Shown here: positions 24,043 through 32,591 of the stretch, piece after piece
Numbering within the stretch: position 1 is the first letter of the stretch
How the letters are laid out: each line of letters begins with the position of its first letter
Assembly: GCF_019823105.1 (NCBI RefSeq)
Contig: NZ_CP081958.1
Coordinates: forward strand, 1,674,001 to 1,738,000
DNA length: 64,000 nucleotides
Reading direction: 5' to 3'
From: Halobaculum magnesiiphilum
GTDB taxonomy: Archaea > Halobacteriota > Halobacteria > Halobacteriales > Haloferacaceae
Program-made: the position numbers and the translations under genes
The notes under the pieces: model-generated
Told to the model about the DNA's origin: nothing
What the model saw: the letters and a program-made list of their open reading frames with translations, nothing else
Databases searched by the model: none

Positions 24043-24978
24043 ATGATCCGGGTCACCTTCCTCGGGACGAGCGGCGCGGTGCCGACGGTAGAGCGCGCGC
24101 CGAGCGCGCTGTACCTGAACCGCGAGGGCGACGAGTTCCTCCTCGACTGCGGGGAGGGGACCCAGCGCCAGATGATGCGCTTCGGCACCGGCTTCGGCTT
24201 CTCGCACCTGTTCGTGACCCACCTCCACGGCGACCACGTGCTCGGGATCCCGGGGCTGATCCAGAGCCTCGACTTCAACGACCGCGAGGCGCCGCTGGCG
24301 ATCCACGGGCCGCCCGGGTCGAAACGCCACCTCAAGGGGCTGGTCCACGCCGCCGGCCACGACCCGAGCTTCCCGGTGACCGTCCACGAGGAGCGTCCCG
24401 GGTCGGTCGCGCTCGACCGCGCGGAGTACGAGATCCGGACGTTCGAGACGGATCACCGGACCTCCTCGGTGGGCTACGCGCTCGTCGAGGACGACCGGAA
24501 GGGTCGCTTCGACCGCGAGAAGGCCGAGGAGGAGCTCGACGTTCCGCCTGGGCCGGCGTACGGGAAGCTCCACGAGGGCGAGTCCGTCGAGTTGGACGAC
24601 GGCCGCGTCATCGAGCCCGAGCAGGTCGTCGGGCCGTCCCGACCGGGACGGCGGGTCGTCTACACCGGCGACACCCGGCCCGCCGACGCGACCGTCGAGG
24701 CCGCCGAGGGGGCTGACCTGCTCGTCCACGACGCCACGTTCCTCGACGAGGACGCCGACCGCGCCCGCGAGACCGCCCACTCGACGGCCGTCGAGGCCGC
24801 CCGGATCGCCGGACGCGCCGGCGCCAAGCGGCTCGCGCTCACGCACCTCTCCTCGCGGTACGCTGGACGGGCGGGGAAGTTGGAACGGGAGGCCGCCGAC
24901 GCGTTCGACGGCGAGGTGTGGTTCCCCGACGACGGCGACCGGGTCGAGGTGCCGTACCCCGACGCGGACGGGGAGTGA
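24043..24978 (+). CDS. rnz: Ribonuclease Z (tRNA 3' endonuclease)
   Basis: A 311-residue metallo-beta-lactamase-fold enzyme that removes 3' trailers from tRNA precursors. Motifs are the start Val-Thr-Phe-Leu-Gly-Thr-Ser-Gly-Ala-Val-Pro-Thr, Asp-Cys-Gly-Glu-Gly-Thr-Gln-Arg-Gln, the zinc motif Thr-His-Leu-His-Gly-Asp-His (about residue 60), Tyr-Thr-Gly-Asp-Thr-Arg, His-Asp-Ala-Thr-Phe and Leu-Thr-His-Leu-Ser-Ser-Arg-Tyr. Length is typical of archaeal RNase Z. Haloarchaeal tRNA genes such as the one at 11843 lack CCA, consistent with cleavage at the discriminator followed by CCA addition. Confidence 0.95.
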   Translation: MIRVTFLGTSGAVPTVERAPSALYLNREGDEFLLDCGEGTQRQMMRFGTGFGFSHLFVTHLHGDHVLGIPGLIQSLDFNDREAPLAIHGPPGSKRHLKGLVHAAGHDPSFPVTVHEERPGSVALDRAEYEIRTFETDHRTSSVGYALVEDDRKGRFDREKAEEELDVPPGPAYGKLHEGESVELDDGRVIEPEQVVGPSRPGRRVVYTGDTRPADATVEAAEGADLLVHDATFLDEDADRARETAHSTAVEAARIAGRAGAKRLALTHLSSRYAGRAGKLEREAADAFDGEVWFPDDGDRVEVPYPDADGE

Positions 24979-25039
24979 GCGGCGTCGCCGACGAACGACC
25001 AGCGCGGAGTTTTTACGCGACAGCCGCCAAGGCGCGGGC

Positions 25040-27013
25040 GTGAACGCCCGGACGAGCGCGCTCGACTCCCTCGTGTTCGGGGTCGACATCCAGAGCGGCG
25101 ACATCCGGGGCGACGCCCCCTCCTACGCGCTCGTCGTCTTCGACGGCGAGTCGATCGAGCGGGACGTCGTCTCCCACCGCAAGCTCCGCCGGCGGATCGA
25201 GGCCGACGAGCCCGCCGTCGTCGCCACCGACAACGCCTACGAACTCGCCGCGGACAAGGACGACCTCGTCCGGTTCCTGCGGGCGCTCCCCCACGAAACG
25301 TCGCTCGTGCAGGTGACCGGCGCCGAACGGCCCGAGCCGCTCTCGCGGGTCGCCTCCCGTCACGGCGTCCCGTACGGGAAGAAGCCGATGAAGGAGGCGG
25401 AGGCGAGCGCCCGCCTCGCGGCCGCGAACGTCGGCTACGAGGTGACCGCATTCACCGACACGACGACGGTGAAGGTGTCCCGCGGGCGCTCGACGGGTAA
25501 GGGTGGCTGGAGCCAGGACCGCTACACCCGTCGGATCCACGGCAACGTGAAGCGGCGCGCCCGGGAGGTCGAGTCGGCGTTGGACGACGCGGGGCTCGAC
25601 TACGAGGTCGACATCACGGAGAAGTACGGCGGCTACCAGAACGCCGTCTTCTCGGTGTCGGCGCGGCCGCAGGACATCCCGGTGAGCGCCCATCGCTCCG
25701 GCGACACCCGCGTCGAGATCGAGCGCGAGCGCCGCGACGGCATCGAGTTCGAGCCGCTCGTCAAGCGCCGGGACCGCGTGATCGTCGGTATCGACCCCGG
25801 CACCACCACCGCGGCGGCCGTCGTCGGCCTCGACGGCACGGTCTTCGACGTGCACTCGACGCGGACGGCCGACACTGCCGACGTGATCGAGTGGCTGATC
25901 GAGCGCGGCCGGCCCGTGATCGTTGCCGCCGACGTGACGCCGATGCCCGAGACCGTCGAGCGGTTCCGGCGGAGCTTCGACGCCGCCGGCTGGACGCCCC
26001 AGTCGGACCTCCCGGTCGACGAGAAGCTCCATCGCACGCGCGAGGAGGCGTACGACAACGACCACGAGCGCGACGCGCTCGCGGCCGCCCTCTTCGCCTT
26101 CGACGACCACGAGGACCAGTTCGAGCGCGTCGGCCGGCAGACCCCCGCGGGGATCGACCGCGCGGAGGTGATCGCCCGCGTCGTCGCCGACGAGCAGTCC
26201 GTCGAGGGGGCGCTGTCGGACCTCCGGGACGACGACGGCGAGGAGGCCGAGGAGTCCGGGCCCGAACCGCGCGAACTCACCGACGAGGAGAAGCGCATCC
26301 GGGACCTCGAATCCCAGGTCGACCGCCTCCAGTCGCACGTCGAGGACCTCAAGGACGAACTCGAGGAGAAGGACGACGAGATCGAGGACCTGGAGGAGGA
26401 GCTGTCGGACGCCCGGCACGAGGAGCGACTGGAGGCCCGGCGCGACCGCGAGGTCACGCGGATCCGGCGCGAGAACAGTCGCCTGGAGCGCGAACGCGAC
26501 GAGGCCGAGGAGACGGTCGAGGAGCTCGAGGAGAAACTCGCGCGCATGAAGACGCTGTGGAAGCTGGACCACGACAACTTCGCGGACGTTTCGGAGGGAC
26601 GCGATCTGGTAGCCGTGAAGGCGGTCGAGCAGTTCACGAAGCGCGCGATCGAGCACGCCGACGAGCAGTACGGACTGGCCGCCGGCGACGTGATCTACCT
26701 CCGGGACGCCTCCGGCGCCGGCCGGGCCACGGCCGAGCGGCTCGCGGAGACGGAGCCGCGGGTGATCCTCCGGAACGGGGGACTCTCGGACATCGCCGAG
26801 GAGGTGCTGTTCGAACACGAGATCCCCGTCGGTCCGGCGGACGACGTGACGCTGCAGGAGGTCGACGAGTTGGCGGTCGCCCGCGAGAGCGACGTGGAGG
26901 CGGTGATCGACGACTGGGAGGACCGGGCCGCGGCGCGCGAGCGCGAGCAGACCGAGGAGATGGTGGACGAGATCATCTCCGAGCATCGGGCGGGCGAGGC
27001 CGAACGGACGTGA
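25040..27013 (+). CDS. DUF460 protein with RNase H-like domain and coiled coil
   Basis: A 657-residue archaeal protein. The N-terminal 250 residues are the DUF460 region (Val-Phe-Gly-Val-Asp-Ile-Gln-Ser-Gly-Asp). An RNase H-like domain follows at about 253-370 (Val-Gly-Ile-Asp-Pro-Gly-Thr-Thr-Thr-Ala, then Asn-Asp-His-Glu-Arg-Asp-Ala), whose acidic residues look intact, so nuclease activity is plausible. Residues about 415-500 are a charged coiled coil, and the C-terminal 150 residues form a separate domain. The start is GTG at 25040. The gene ends near a palindromic repeat that begins shortly after its stop. Confidence 0.9.
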   Translation: MNARTSALDSLVFGVDIQSGDIRGDAPSYALVVFDGESIERDVVSHRKLRRRIEADEPAVVATDNAYELAADKDDLVRFLRALPHETSLVQVTGAERPEPLSRVASRHGVPYGKKPMKEAEASARLAAANVGYEVTAFTDTTTVKVSRGRSTGKGGWSQDRYTRRIHGNVKRRAREVESALDDAGLDYEVDITEKYGGYQNAVFSVSARPQDIPVSAHRSGDTRVEIERERRDGIEFEPLVKRRDRVIVGIDPGTTTAAAVVGLDGTVFDVHSTRTADTADVIEWLIERGRPVIVAADVTPMPETVERFRRSFDAAGWTPQSDLPVDEKLHRTREEAYDNDHERDALAAALFAFDDHEDQFERVGRQTPAGIDRAEVIARVVADEQSVEGALSDLRDDDGEEAEESGPEPRELTDEEKRIRDLESQVDRLQSHVEDLKDELEEKDDEIEDLEEELSDARHEERLEARRDREVTRIRRENSRLERERDEAEETVEELEEKLARMKTLWKLDHDNFADVSEGRDLVAVKAVEQFTKRAIEHADEQYGLAAGDVIYLRDASGAGRATAERLAETEPRVILRNGGLSDIAEEVLFEHEIPVGPADDVTLQEVDELAVARESDVEAVIDDWEDRAAAREREQTEEMVDEIISEHRAGEAERT

Positions 27014-27493
27014 GGCCTCGATACGTGAACGGCGAACGGAGTGAGCCGTGAGCAGGCGAGGCGGAGCGGACCTAGTGAGCGGCGCGGAGTGAGCGAAGAG
27101 CGACCGAACGCAGTGAACGACGGCACAACCGATGTCGGAGATATGAAACGGATCGCGTGTACCGGCGGCAAGTACCTGCGAACAGCGCCGTCGGCAACCG
27201 CCGTTCCGTCCGAAGCGACGGGGTTGCGGACCCGGACCCGAAACGTGCCGCCGGCCGGCCGAGCGCGCGGCGGCGGCGGCCGCTCCCGGCACCGACAACC
27301 GTCGAAGTCCGACCGATGTCCGTCGTTCGTCAGTCGCTCGTCGGTCAGAAGTCATACAACTTGAAACGAATTCCTAATTCTGATATATCGTGGAGTCGTT
27401 TTCTCGACCCCCGCGAACCCCTCCGTTTCGGGTGGAGTGAGACTCGTTACCACGAATCGAGTGATCGTTTCGACGACCGGCCCGGCGGACGTG
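27014..27493. other. Convergent intergenic region of 480 bp
   Basis: No supported gene. The left part (27029-27120) carries palindromic repeat copies, the middle is GC-rich without structure, and 27350-27400 is AT-rich (cctaattctgatatatcg), which may hold terminators of the converging DUF460 and ilvA transcripts. Confidence 0.5.
27029..27049. repeat. 11-nt-loop hairpin after the DUF460 gene
   Basis: Stem acggc/gccgt (5 bp) around the loop gaacggagtga. Degenerate loop-like copies follow at about 27082 (gcggagtga) and 27106 (gaacgcagtga). The stem sequence equals that of one of the two hairpins in ilvA (28514-28534). Confidence 0.65.
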
Positions 27494-28774
27494 TCAGTTG
27501 ACGCGAGTGACTTCGTAGCCGCGGTCGCGGATCGCATCGAGGAGTTGGCCGGCGTGCTCGCGGCCCGCCGTCGCGACCTCGAACACGAGGTACGCCTCGC
27601 CGACGCGAAGGTCCTCGACGGCACGGTCGTGGCGGACGTGGCAGACGTTGGCGCCGCGGTCCGCGAGGACCGTCGACAGCGTCGACAGCTCGCCGGGTTC
27701 GTCCTCGATGCGGACGCGCAGCCGGAGGAGCTGGTCGCGGTCGGTCATCGCGTGTTCGAGCACGGTGTCGAGCAGCGACATGTCGATGTTGCCGCCGCAC
27801 AGCAGCGGCACGACCGTCTCGTCGGTTACGTCGATGCGACCCGAGAGGAGGCCGGCGACGCTGGCGGCGCCGGCGCCCTCGACGAGCTGTTTGGCGCGCT
27901 GAAGCAGCGTGAGGACGGCGTGGGCGATCTCGTCGTCGCTGACGGTGACGACCTCGTCGACGTGGCGCTCGATGAGCTCGTAGGTGAGGTCGGCGACGCC
28001 GCCGGTGGCGATGCCGTCGGCGATGGTCCGGGTGTGCTCGCGGTCGACCGGCTCGCCCTTGTCGAGGCTCTCGGGCACCGTCGCGGCCTCCTCGGCCTGC
28101 ACCCCGACGACGCGGACCTCGGGGGCGACGGCCGCGAGCGCGGTGGCGACCCCCGCGATGAGGCCGCCGCCGCCGATGGGGACGATCACGGTGTCGAGGT
28201 CGGGGACCTGTTCGGCGAGTTCGAGGCCGAGCGTGCCCTGCCCGGCGACGATGGCGGGGTCGTCGTACGCGTGGACGAAGACGGACCCGGGCTCCGACGC
28301 GAGGTCGCGGGCGTGCGCGACCGCCTCCTGGAACTCCCGGCCGCGGAGGACGACCTCCGCGCCGTAGCCGCGGGTGGCGTCGACCTTCGCCTGCGGGGCG
28401 TCCTCGGGCATCACGACCGTCGCCGGGATCCCGGCGTTCGTCGCCGCGAGCGCGACGCCCTGGGCGTGGTTGCCGGCGCTGGCGGCGACGACGCGCTCGG
28501 CGTCGCCGTGCTCACGGCTCACGTCGCTCGCCGTTCGCTTCGAGGGCTCACTCCGTTCACCCTCGCCCGCGTCCGCGATCTCGGCGATCTTCGTCGAGGC
28601 GCCGCGGGTCTTGAACGAGCCCGTGCGCTGGAGGTGCTCCATCTTGAGGCGCACGTCCGCGCCGCTCATCTCCGAGAGCGACCGGGAGCGCTCGACGGGC
28701 GTCTCGCGGACGATGTCGGGGTCGAACCGCTCGCGCGCCCGCCGGATGTCGGTGACGGTGACGGGATCGGACAT
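27494..28774 (-). CDS. ilvA: Threonine ammonia-lyase with ACT domain and inserted palindromes
   Basis: A 426-residue PLP enzyme that deaminates threonine to 2-oxobutyrate for isoleucine synthesis. The PLP lysine is in Gly-Ser-Phe-Lys-Thr-Arg-Gly-Ala (about residue 55), the phosphate loop is Gly-Gly-Gly-Gly-Leu, and Ala-Ser-Ala-Gly-Asn-His-Ala-Gln-Gly is conserved. Residues about 345-426 are an ACT regulatory domain. About 20 extra residues (near 70-90, including Glu-Arg-Ser-Glu-Pro and Ser-Arg-Glu-His-Gly) interrupt the stretch that normally joins Ile-Ala to Val-Val-Ala-Ala-Ser. They are encoded by two tandem hairpins at 28514-28565. The frame is intact, so the enzyme may tolerate the insert. 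Confidence 0.94.
   Translation of the reverse strand: MSDPVTVTDIRRARERFDPDIVRETPVERSRSLSEMSGADVRLKMEHLQRTGSFKTRGASTKIAEIADAGEGERSEPSKRTASDVSREHGDAERVVAASAGNHAQGVALAATNAGIPATVVMPEDAPQAKVDATRGYGAEVVLRGREFQEAVAHARDLASEPGSVFVHAYDDPAIVAGQGTLGLELAEQVPDLDTVIVPIGGGGLIAGVATALAAVAPEVRVVGVQAEEAATVPESLDKGEPVDREHTRTIADGIATGGVADLTYELIERHVDEVVTVSDDEIAHAVLTLLQRAKQLVEGAGAASVAGLLSGRIDVTDETVVPLLCGGNIDMSLLDTVLEHAMTDRDQLLRLRVRIEDEPGELSTLSTVLADRGANVCHVRHDRAVEDLRVGEAYLVFEVATAGREHAGQLLDAIRDRGYEVTRVN
28514..28565. repeat. Two tandem 11-nt-loop hairpins inside ilvA
   Basis: On the minus strand, hairpin one (28541-28565) has stem cgaggg/ccctcg with one mismatch next to the loop gaacggagtga. Hairpin two (28514-28534) has stem acggc/gccgt around the loop gagcgacgtga. 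They are six bases apart, and both are read through by the ilvA frame. Confidence 0.75.
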
Positions 28775-28977
28775 GGCTGGTTGACGGGGGCGTCTCCGTG
28801 AGTGTGCAAAAGTTGCGTGGATCGGTGGCCGCCGATCGTCGTCGCTCCGGCCGGCACCGCCGAGGCCGCCCTCCCGGAGCCGTCGCCCAGTCGTCCGGTC
28901 GGAGGTCGGACCGCGCGGGATCCGACGAGCGGCTCACAGCCCGAACATCCAATACCCGCGTTCACACACCACACGGT

Positions 28978-30135
28978 ATGAACGCCGTCGTGGTGGGCGG
29001 GGGAATCGTCGGCGTCGCCAGCGCGTACGAGCTCGCCGCCCGCGGCGCCGACGTGACGCTCCTCGAACGGGGGAGCCTCGGCGCCGGCAGCACCGACCGC
29101 GCGCTCGGCGGCATCCGTGCGCAGTTCTCCACCCGGGTCAACGTCGAGCTCTCCGTCGCCTCGATCGAGGTGTGGGACGCCTTCGAGGAGCGCTTCGGCG
29201 TCGACATCGACCGCCGGCGGACGGGCTACCTCTTTTGCACCCGCGACGGCGACACCGCCGACGCCTTCGCCGAGCAGGTCGCCATGCAACGCGAGTATGG
29301 CGTCGAGAGCCGCCTCGTCGATCCCGACGAGGCCGCCGAGTTGTGCCCCGGCCTCCGCCCCGAGGAGTTCGTCGACGGCACCTACTGTCCGACCGACAGC
29401 TTCGCCGACCCGCACCTCGCGCTCCAGGGGTACGCCGGCGCCGCCCGCGAGGTGGGCGTCGAGATCCGGACGAACACGCCCGTCGCGGGACTGAATCCCC
29501 GGGAGTCGGGCGTCCGAGTCGAACTCGCGGACGACGACGCCGACCCCCTCATTGCAGACTCCGTCGTCAACGCCGCCGGCGCGTGGGCGCCGCGGCTGGC
29601 CGAGACCGCCGGCTACGACCTCCCCATCGTCCCGCACCGCCGCCAGACGGCCGTCGTCGAGCCCGAGCGGCCGGTTCCGGAGTCGGATCCGCTGGTCATC
29701 GACGCCGACACGACCGCGCACTTCCGCCCCGAACGTGACGGCCGCGCGCTCGTCGGCGGCCACTTCGCGGAGGCCGACCCGGTCGTGACGGACCCAGACC
29801 GCTTCTCGGAGACGCCCGACACCGACTGGGCCGTCGAGGCGATCGAGCGCGTCGGCGCGTTCGCGGACTACTTCGGCCCCGAGAGCCGCCTCGCTGGCGG
29901 CTGGGCCGGCCTGTACGCGGTGACGCCCGACCATCACGCGATCGTCGAGGAGTCCGTGCCGGGCGTCGTCACCGCCGCGGGGTTCTCGGGTCACGGCTTC
30001 CAGCACGCGCCGGCGACGGCGCGGGTCGTCGCGGAGCTGGTGCTGGACGGCGAGGCGTCCACGGTCGACGTGTCCGGGCTCGGACGCGACCGGTTCGAGG
30101 ACGGGGACCTGCTCGTCGAGCAGAACGTGGCGTAA
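28978..30135 (+). CDS. FAD-dependent amino-acid/amine oxidase (DAO family)
   Basis: A 385-residue flavoprotein of the D-amino-acid-oxidase superfamily, resembling glycine or sarcosine oxidases and small dehydrogenase subunits. The N-terminal dinucleotide motif is Gly-Gly-Gly-Ile-Val-Gly (residues 7-12), with Leu-Glu-Arg at the end of the second strand. Near the C-terminus, Gly-Leu-Tyr-Ala-Val-Thr-Pro-Asp and Gly-Phe-Ser-Gly-His-Gly-Phe close the FAD site. The substrate is uncertain. It is divergent from ilvA, sharing a 200-bp promoter region, so a link to amino-acid metabolism is reasonable. Confidence 0.9.
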   Translation: MNAVVVGGGIVGVASAYELAARGADVTLLERGSLGAGSTDRALGGIRAQFSTRVNVELSVASIEVWDAFEERFGVDIDRRRTGYLFCTRDGDTADAFAEQVAMQREYGVESRLVDPDEAAELCPGLRPEEFVDGTYCPTDSFADPHLALQGYAGAAREVGVEIRTNTPVAGLNPRESGVRVELADDDADPLIADSVVNAAGAWAPRLAETAGYDLPIVPHRRQTAVVEPERPVPESDPLVIDADTTAHFRPERDGRALVGGHFAEADPVVTDPDRFSETPDTDWAVEAIERVGAFADYFGPESRLAGGWAGLYAVTPDHHAIVEESVPGVVTAAGFSGHGFQHAPATARVVAELVLDGEASTVDVSGLGRDRFEDGDLLVEQNVA

Positions 30136-30262
30136 CGCGGCGCGCGGGCACGGCTACGGATGGGGGTGGGGATGCGGGAACGAGCCAGTCGAGGAAGTCG
30201 CAGGGGCGGATACCTCATGTGGCGAGCCGAGTCGGTCGTGCTCGCGGGCCCGGTTCGCAGTC

Positions 30263-30757
30263 TTAGCTCCGGTTCGGCTCCCCGATCGCATCGTCGAACT
30301 CCGTCAACTCCGAACGGGGCTCGTCATCGGACTCCGACCGGTCGTCACGGAGCGTCGTCGGGTCGCCTGCTCGCGCCGGCGTCGAGTTCGGCCCGTCGAA
30401 CTCCTCGTTGAGGAGCGCGCCGACGAGGCCGCCGACGGCGCCGAGGGCGCCCCCGTACAGCGCGCCGACCAGCAGGAGCACGAGGAACAGGGCGAACGCG
30501 ACGAGCAGCCCCGAGCGCTGGCCGGGGCCGACGATGACGAAAACCGACGCGATCAGCGTCGCGATGACGGCGCCCGGAACCGCGGCCAGCAGGCCCGAGA
30601 GCCCGCCGACTTTGGCGCCCTCCGTTCGGTCGGGGCCGTGGAGGTAGCCGGCGACGCCCCCGCCGATCACCGGGGAGAACGGCAGGAAGAACGTCACGAG
30701 CGAGACCGCGGCGCCGATGGCCGCGTGCTTCAGGGCGGTCATATCTGATGAGGACAT
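30263..30757 (-). CDS. DUF5518-type membrane protein
   Basis: A 164-residue protein with three to four hydrophobic segments: about residues 12-34 (Ala-Ala-Val-Ser-Leu-Val-Thr-Phe-Phe-Leu-Pro), 47-75 and 82-110. Gly-rich turns (Gly-Gly-Gly-Val-Ala-Gly-Tyr-Leu) match the haloarchaeal DUF5518 family. The C-terminal 50 residues are acidic and probably cytosolic. The function is unknown. The ATG at 30757 is used; Met 6 is an alternative. It is divergent from the leader ORF and pheS. Confidence 0.82.
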   Translation of the reverse strand: MSSSDMTALKHAAIGAAVSLVTFFLPFSPVIGGGVAGYLHGPDRTEGAKVGGLSGLLAAVPGAVIATLIASVFVIVGPGQRSGLLVAFALFLVLLLVGALYGGALGAVGGLVGALLNEEFDGPNSTPARAGDPTTLRDDRSESDDEPRSELTEFDDAIGEPNRS

Positions 30758-30828
30758 ACCCGGTAGTTCGGTCGCCGATCGAATAAATAGCGCTGCGTGC
30801 AGAGCTATCACTCCGCAGCGACCGAACG

Positions 30829-30836
30829 CTTTAGTC
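30829..30836 (+). promoter_or_regulatory. TATA-like box for the Phe-leader ORF
   Basis: The sequence ctttagtc is centred 27 bp before the ATG at 30859, which would place transcription start at or just before that ATG. Confidence 0.45.
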
Positions 30837-30858
30837 GACCCCGGTCCGTCTCCCCGAT

Positions 30859-30945
30859 ATGGCGACCGGACCCGCCGCGACGACGCAGGCACCGCACCCG
30901 ACCACCGACGGGGACGGGTCCGGCTTCTTCTTCCCGCGCCGCTGA
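30859..30945 (+). CDS. Putative phenylalanine-rich leader peptide upstream of pheST
   Basis: A 28-codon ORF in the 337-bp gap before pheS. It begins Met-Ala-Thr-Gly-Pro and ends Gly-Phe-Phe-Phe-Pro-Arg-Arg-stop, with three consecutive TTC codons at 30925-30933. A TATA-like box lies 27 bp upstream, so it would be a leaderless ORF. Eleven bases after its stop codon a 10-bp GC stem can form. The Pro-Arg codons just after the Phe run can instead pair with part of the same left arm. This is the layout of bacterial amino-acid leader peptides in front of phenylalanyl-tRNA synthetase genes. It is an inference from layout only; no homology search was possible. Confidence 0.5.
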   Translation: MATGPAATTQAPHPTTDGDGSGFFFPRR

Positions 30946-30986
30946 CCCCGGCGGAGCGCGGCGGCGGCCGAGGGGTCGCCGCCGCG
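30934..30986 (+). promoter_or_regulatory. Mutually exclusive RNA pairings between leader ORF and pheS
   Basis: Segment 1 (30934-30939, ccgcgc, last codons of the leader) is complementary to segment 2 (30956-30961, gcgcgg). Segment 2 extended (30957-30966) pairs perfectly over 10 bp with segment 3 (30977-30986). The two pairings share 30957-30961, so only one can form. A third stem, cgatgc/gcatcg, lies at 30993-31019. No U-run follows, so a bacterial-type terminator is not seen. Confidence 0.45.
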
Positions 30987-31094
30987 TGAAACCGATGCGG
31001 GTCGCCCCAGCGGGCATCGCCCGGCTTCCGTCCGAGGGCGCGAGGCCGGAACGACACGACTAACCACCGACCGATCGGACACGAACACAACCGA

Positions 31095-32591
31095 ATGCGA
31101 CTCCCACAGGCGCAGGTCGCGTTGCTGGAGGCCGCCAGCGCGACCGACGCGAAGACGATCGAACAGCTCGCAGCCGAGACGGACCTGAAGCCCGAGACGG
31201 TCACTCGTGCCGCCTTCGACCTCCGCGACGAGGGGCTCGTCACCGTCGACGAGCGCGTCGAGGAGTCGGCGACGCTCACCGACGAGGGCGAGACCTACCG
31301 GAACGAGGGGCTGCCCGAGGTCCGCCTGTTCCGCGCCGCCCGCGACGCCGGCGGCGACGTGGGAATGGGCGAGGCGGTCGGCGCCGCCGGGCTGGAGGGT
31401 CCCGAGGTCGACATCGCGCTCGCCAACTACGCCCGCAAGGGGTACGGCGTCGTCGACTCCGGACAGGTCTCGGCGAACGAGGACGCGGACCCGGACGACG
31501 ACGACGAGGCCGCCGCGCTCGACGCGCTCGCTGCGGACGAGGCCGTCGACGACGCGGCCCTGCTCGACCGACTGGAGAGCCGCGGCCTCGTCGAACTCGA
31601 CGAGCGTACCGTCCGCTCCGTCACGCTCACCGACGACGGCGTGGACGCGCTGATGGCCGGCGTCGAGGCCGCCGAGACCGTCGACCGGCTCACGCCCGAA
31701 CTGCTCACGAGCGGCGACTGGGAGGACGTCGAGTTCGCCGAGTACACCGTCGAGGCGGACGCGCCGGCCGTCGAGGGCGGCCGGGAACACGTCCTCCGCG
31801 GCATGTCCGAGCGCGTGAAGGACGTGCTGGTGGGAATGGGTTTCCAGGAGATGGACGGCCCGCACGCCGACGCGGACTTCTGGATCAACGACTGCCTGTT
31901 CATGCCGCAGGACCACCCGGCGCGCACCCACTGGGACCGCTTCGCGCTCGACGTGCCGCCGGTGGCCGACCTCCCCGAGGGGCTGGTCGACCGCGTCGAG
32001 GCGGCCCACCGCGACGGCGTCGGCGAGGACGGCGACGGCTACCACTCGCCGTGGTCGGAGGACTTCGCGCGGGCGATCGCCCTGCGCGGGCACACCACGT
32101 CGCTGTCGATGCGCTACCTCTCGGGGTACGCGAACGCGGACCTGGAGCCCCCGAAGCGGTACTTCTCCGTCCAGAAGGCGTACCGCAACGACACGCTCGA
32201 CGCCACCCACCTGCTGGAGTTCTACCAGATCGAGGGGTGGGTGATGGCCGAGGACCTCTCGGTGCGCGACCTCATGGGTACCTTCGAGGAGTTCTACCGG
32301 CAGTTCGGGATCGAGGAGATCCGCTTCAAGCCGCACTACAACCCCTACACGGAGCCGAGCTTCGAGCTGTTCGGCGAGCACCCCGAGACGGGCGAGGAGA
32401 TCGAGATCGGGAACTCGGGGATGTTCCGCGACGAGGTGCTCGAACCGCTCGGGATCGACTGCGACGTGATGGCGTGGGGACTCGCGCTGGAACGGCTCGC
32501 GATGCTCACGACGGGCGCGGAGGACATCCGCGACCTGCACGGCACGCTGGCGGATCTGGAGTTCCTGCGGAACGCGGAGGTGACCTACTGA
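31095..32591 (+). CDS. pheS: Phenylalanyl-tRNA synthetase alpha subunit
   Basis: A 498-residue catalytic subunit of the class II heterotetramer that charges tRNA-Phe. The N-terminal 190 residues carry winged-helix-like modules (Gln-Leu-Ala-Ala-Glu-Thr-Asp-Leu-Lys, then Glu-Gly-Leu-Val-Thr). The catalytic domain has motif 1 near Val-Leu-Val-Gly-Met-Gly-Phe-Gln-Glu-Met, motif 2 Tyr-Phe-Ser-Val-Gln-Lys-Ala-Tyr-Arg-Asn, and motif 3 Ala-Trp-Gly-Leu-Ala-Leu-Glu-Arg-Leu. Length is typical of archaeal PheS. No Shine-Dalgarno precedes the ATG; a weak TATA-like gactaacc lies about 33 bp upstream, so it may have its own leaderless start in addition to the upstream promoter. It overlaps pheT by one base. 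Confidence 0.96.
   Translation: MRLPQAQVALLEAASATDAKTIEQLAAETDLKPETVTRAAFDLRDEGLVTVDERVEESATLTDEGETYRNEGLPEVRLFRAARDAGGDVGMGEAVGAAGLEGPEVDIALANYARKGYGVVDSGQVSANEDADPDDDDEAAALDALAADEAVDDAALLDRLESRGLVELDERTVRSVTLTDDGVDALMAGVEAAETVDRLTPELLTSGDWEDVEFAEYTVEADAPAVEGGREHVLRGMSERVKDVLVGMGFQEMDGPHADADFWINDCLFMPQDHPARTHWDRFALDVPPVADLPEGLVDRVEAAHRDGVGEDGDGYHSPWSEDFARAIALRGHTTSLSMRYLSGYANADLEPPKRYFSVQKAYRNDTLDATHLLEFYQIEGWVMAEDLSVRDLMGTFEEFYRQFGIEEIRFKPHYNPYTEPSFELFGEHPETGEEIEIGNSGMFRDEVLEPLGIDCDVMAWGLALERLAMLTTGAEDIRDLHGTLADLEFLRNAEVTY

Noticed and set aside
30946..31094. Bacterial-type intrinsic terminator after the Phe leader ORF
   Set aside because: Strong stems are present, but no U-run follows any of them on the RNA strand, so classical attenuation termination is not supported.
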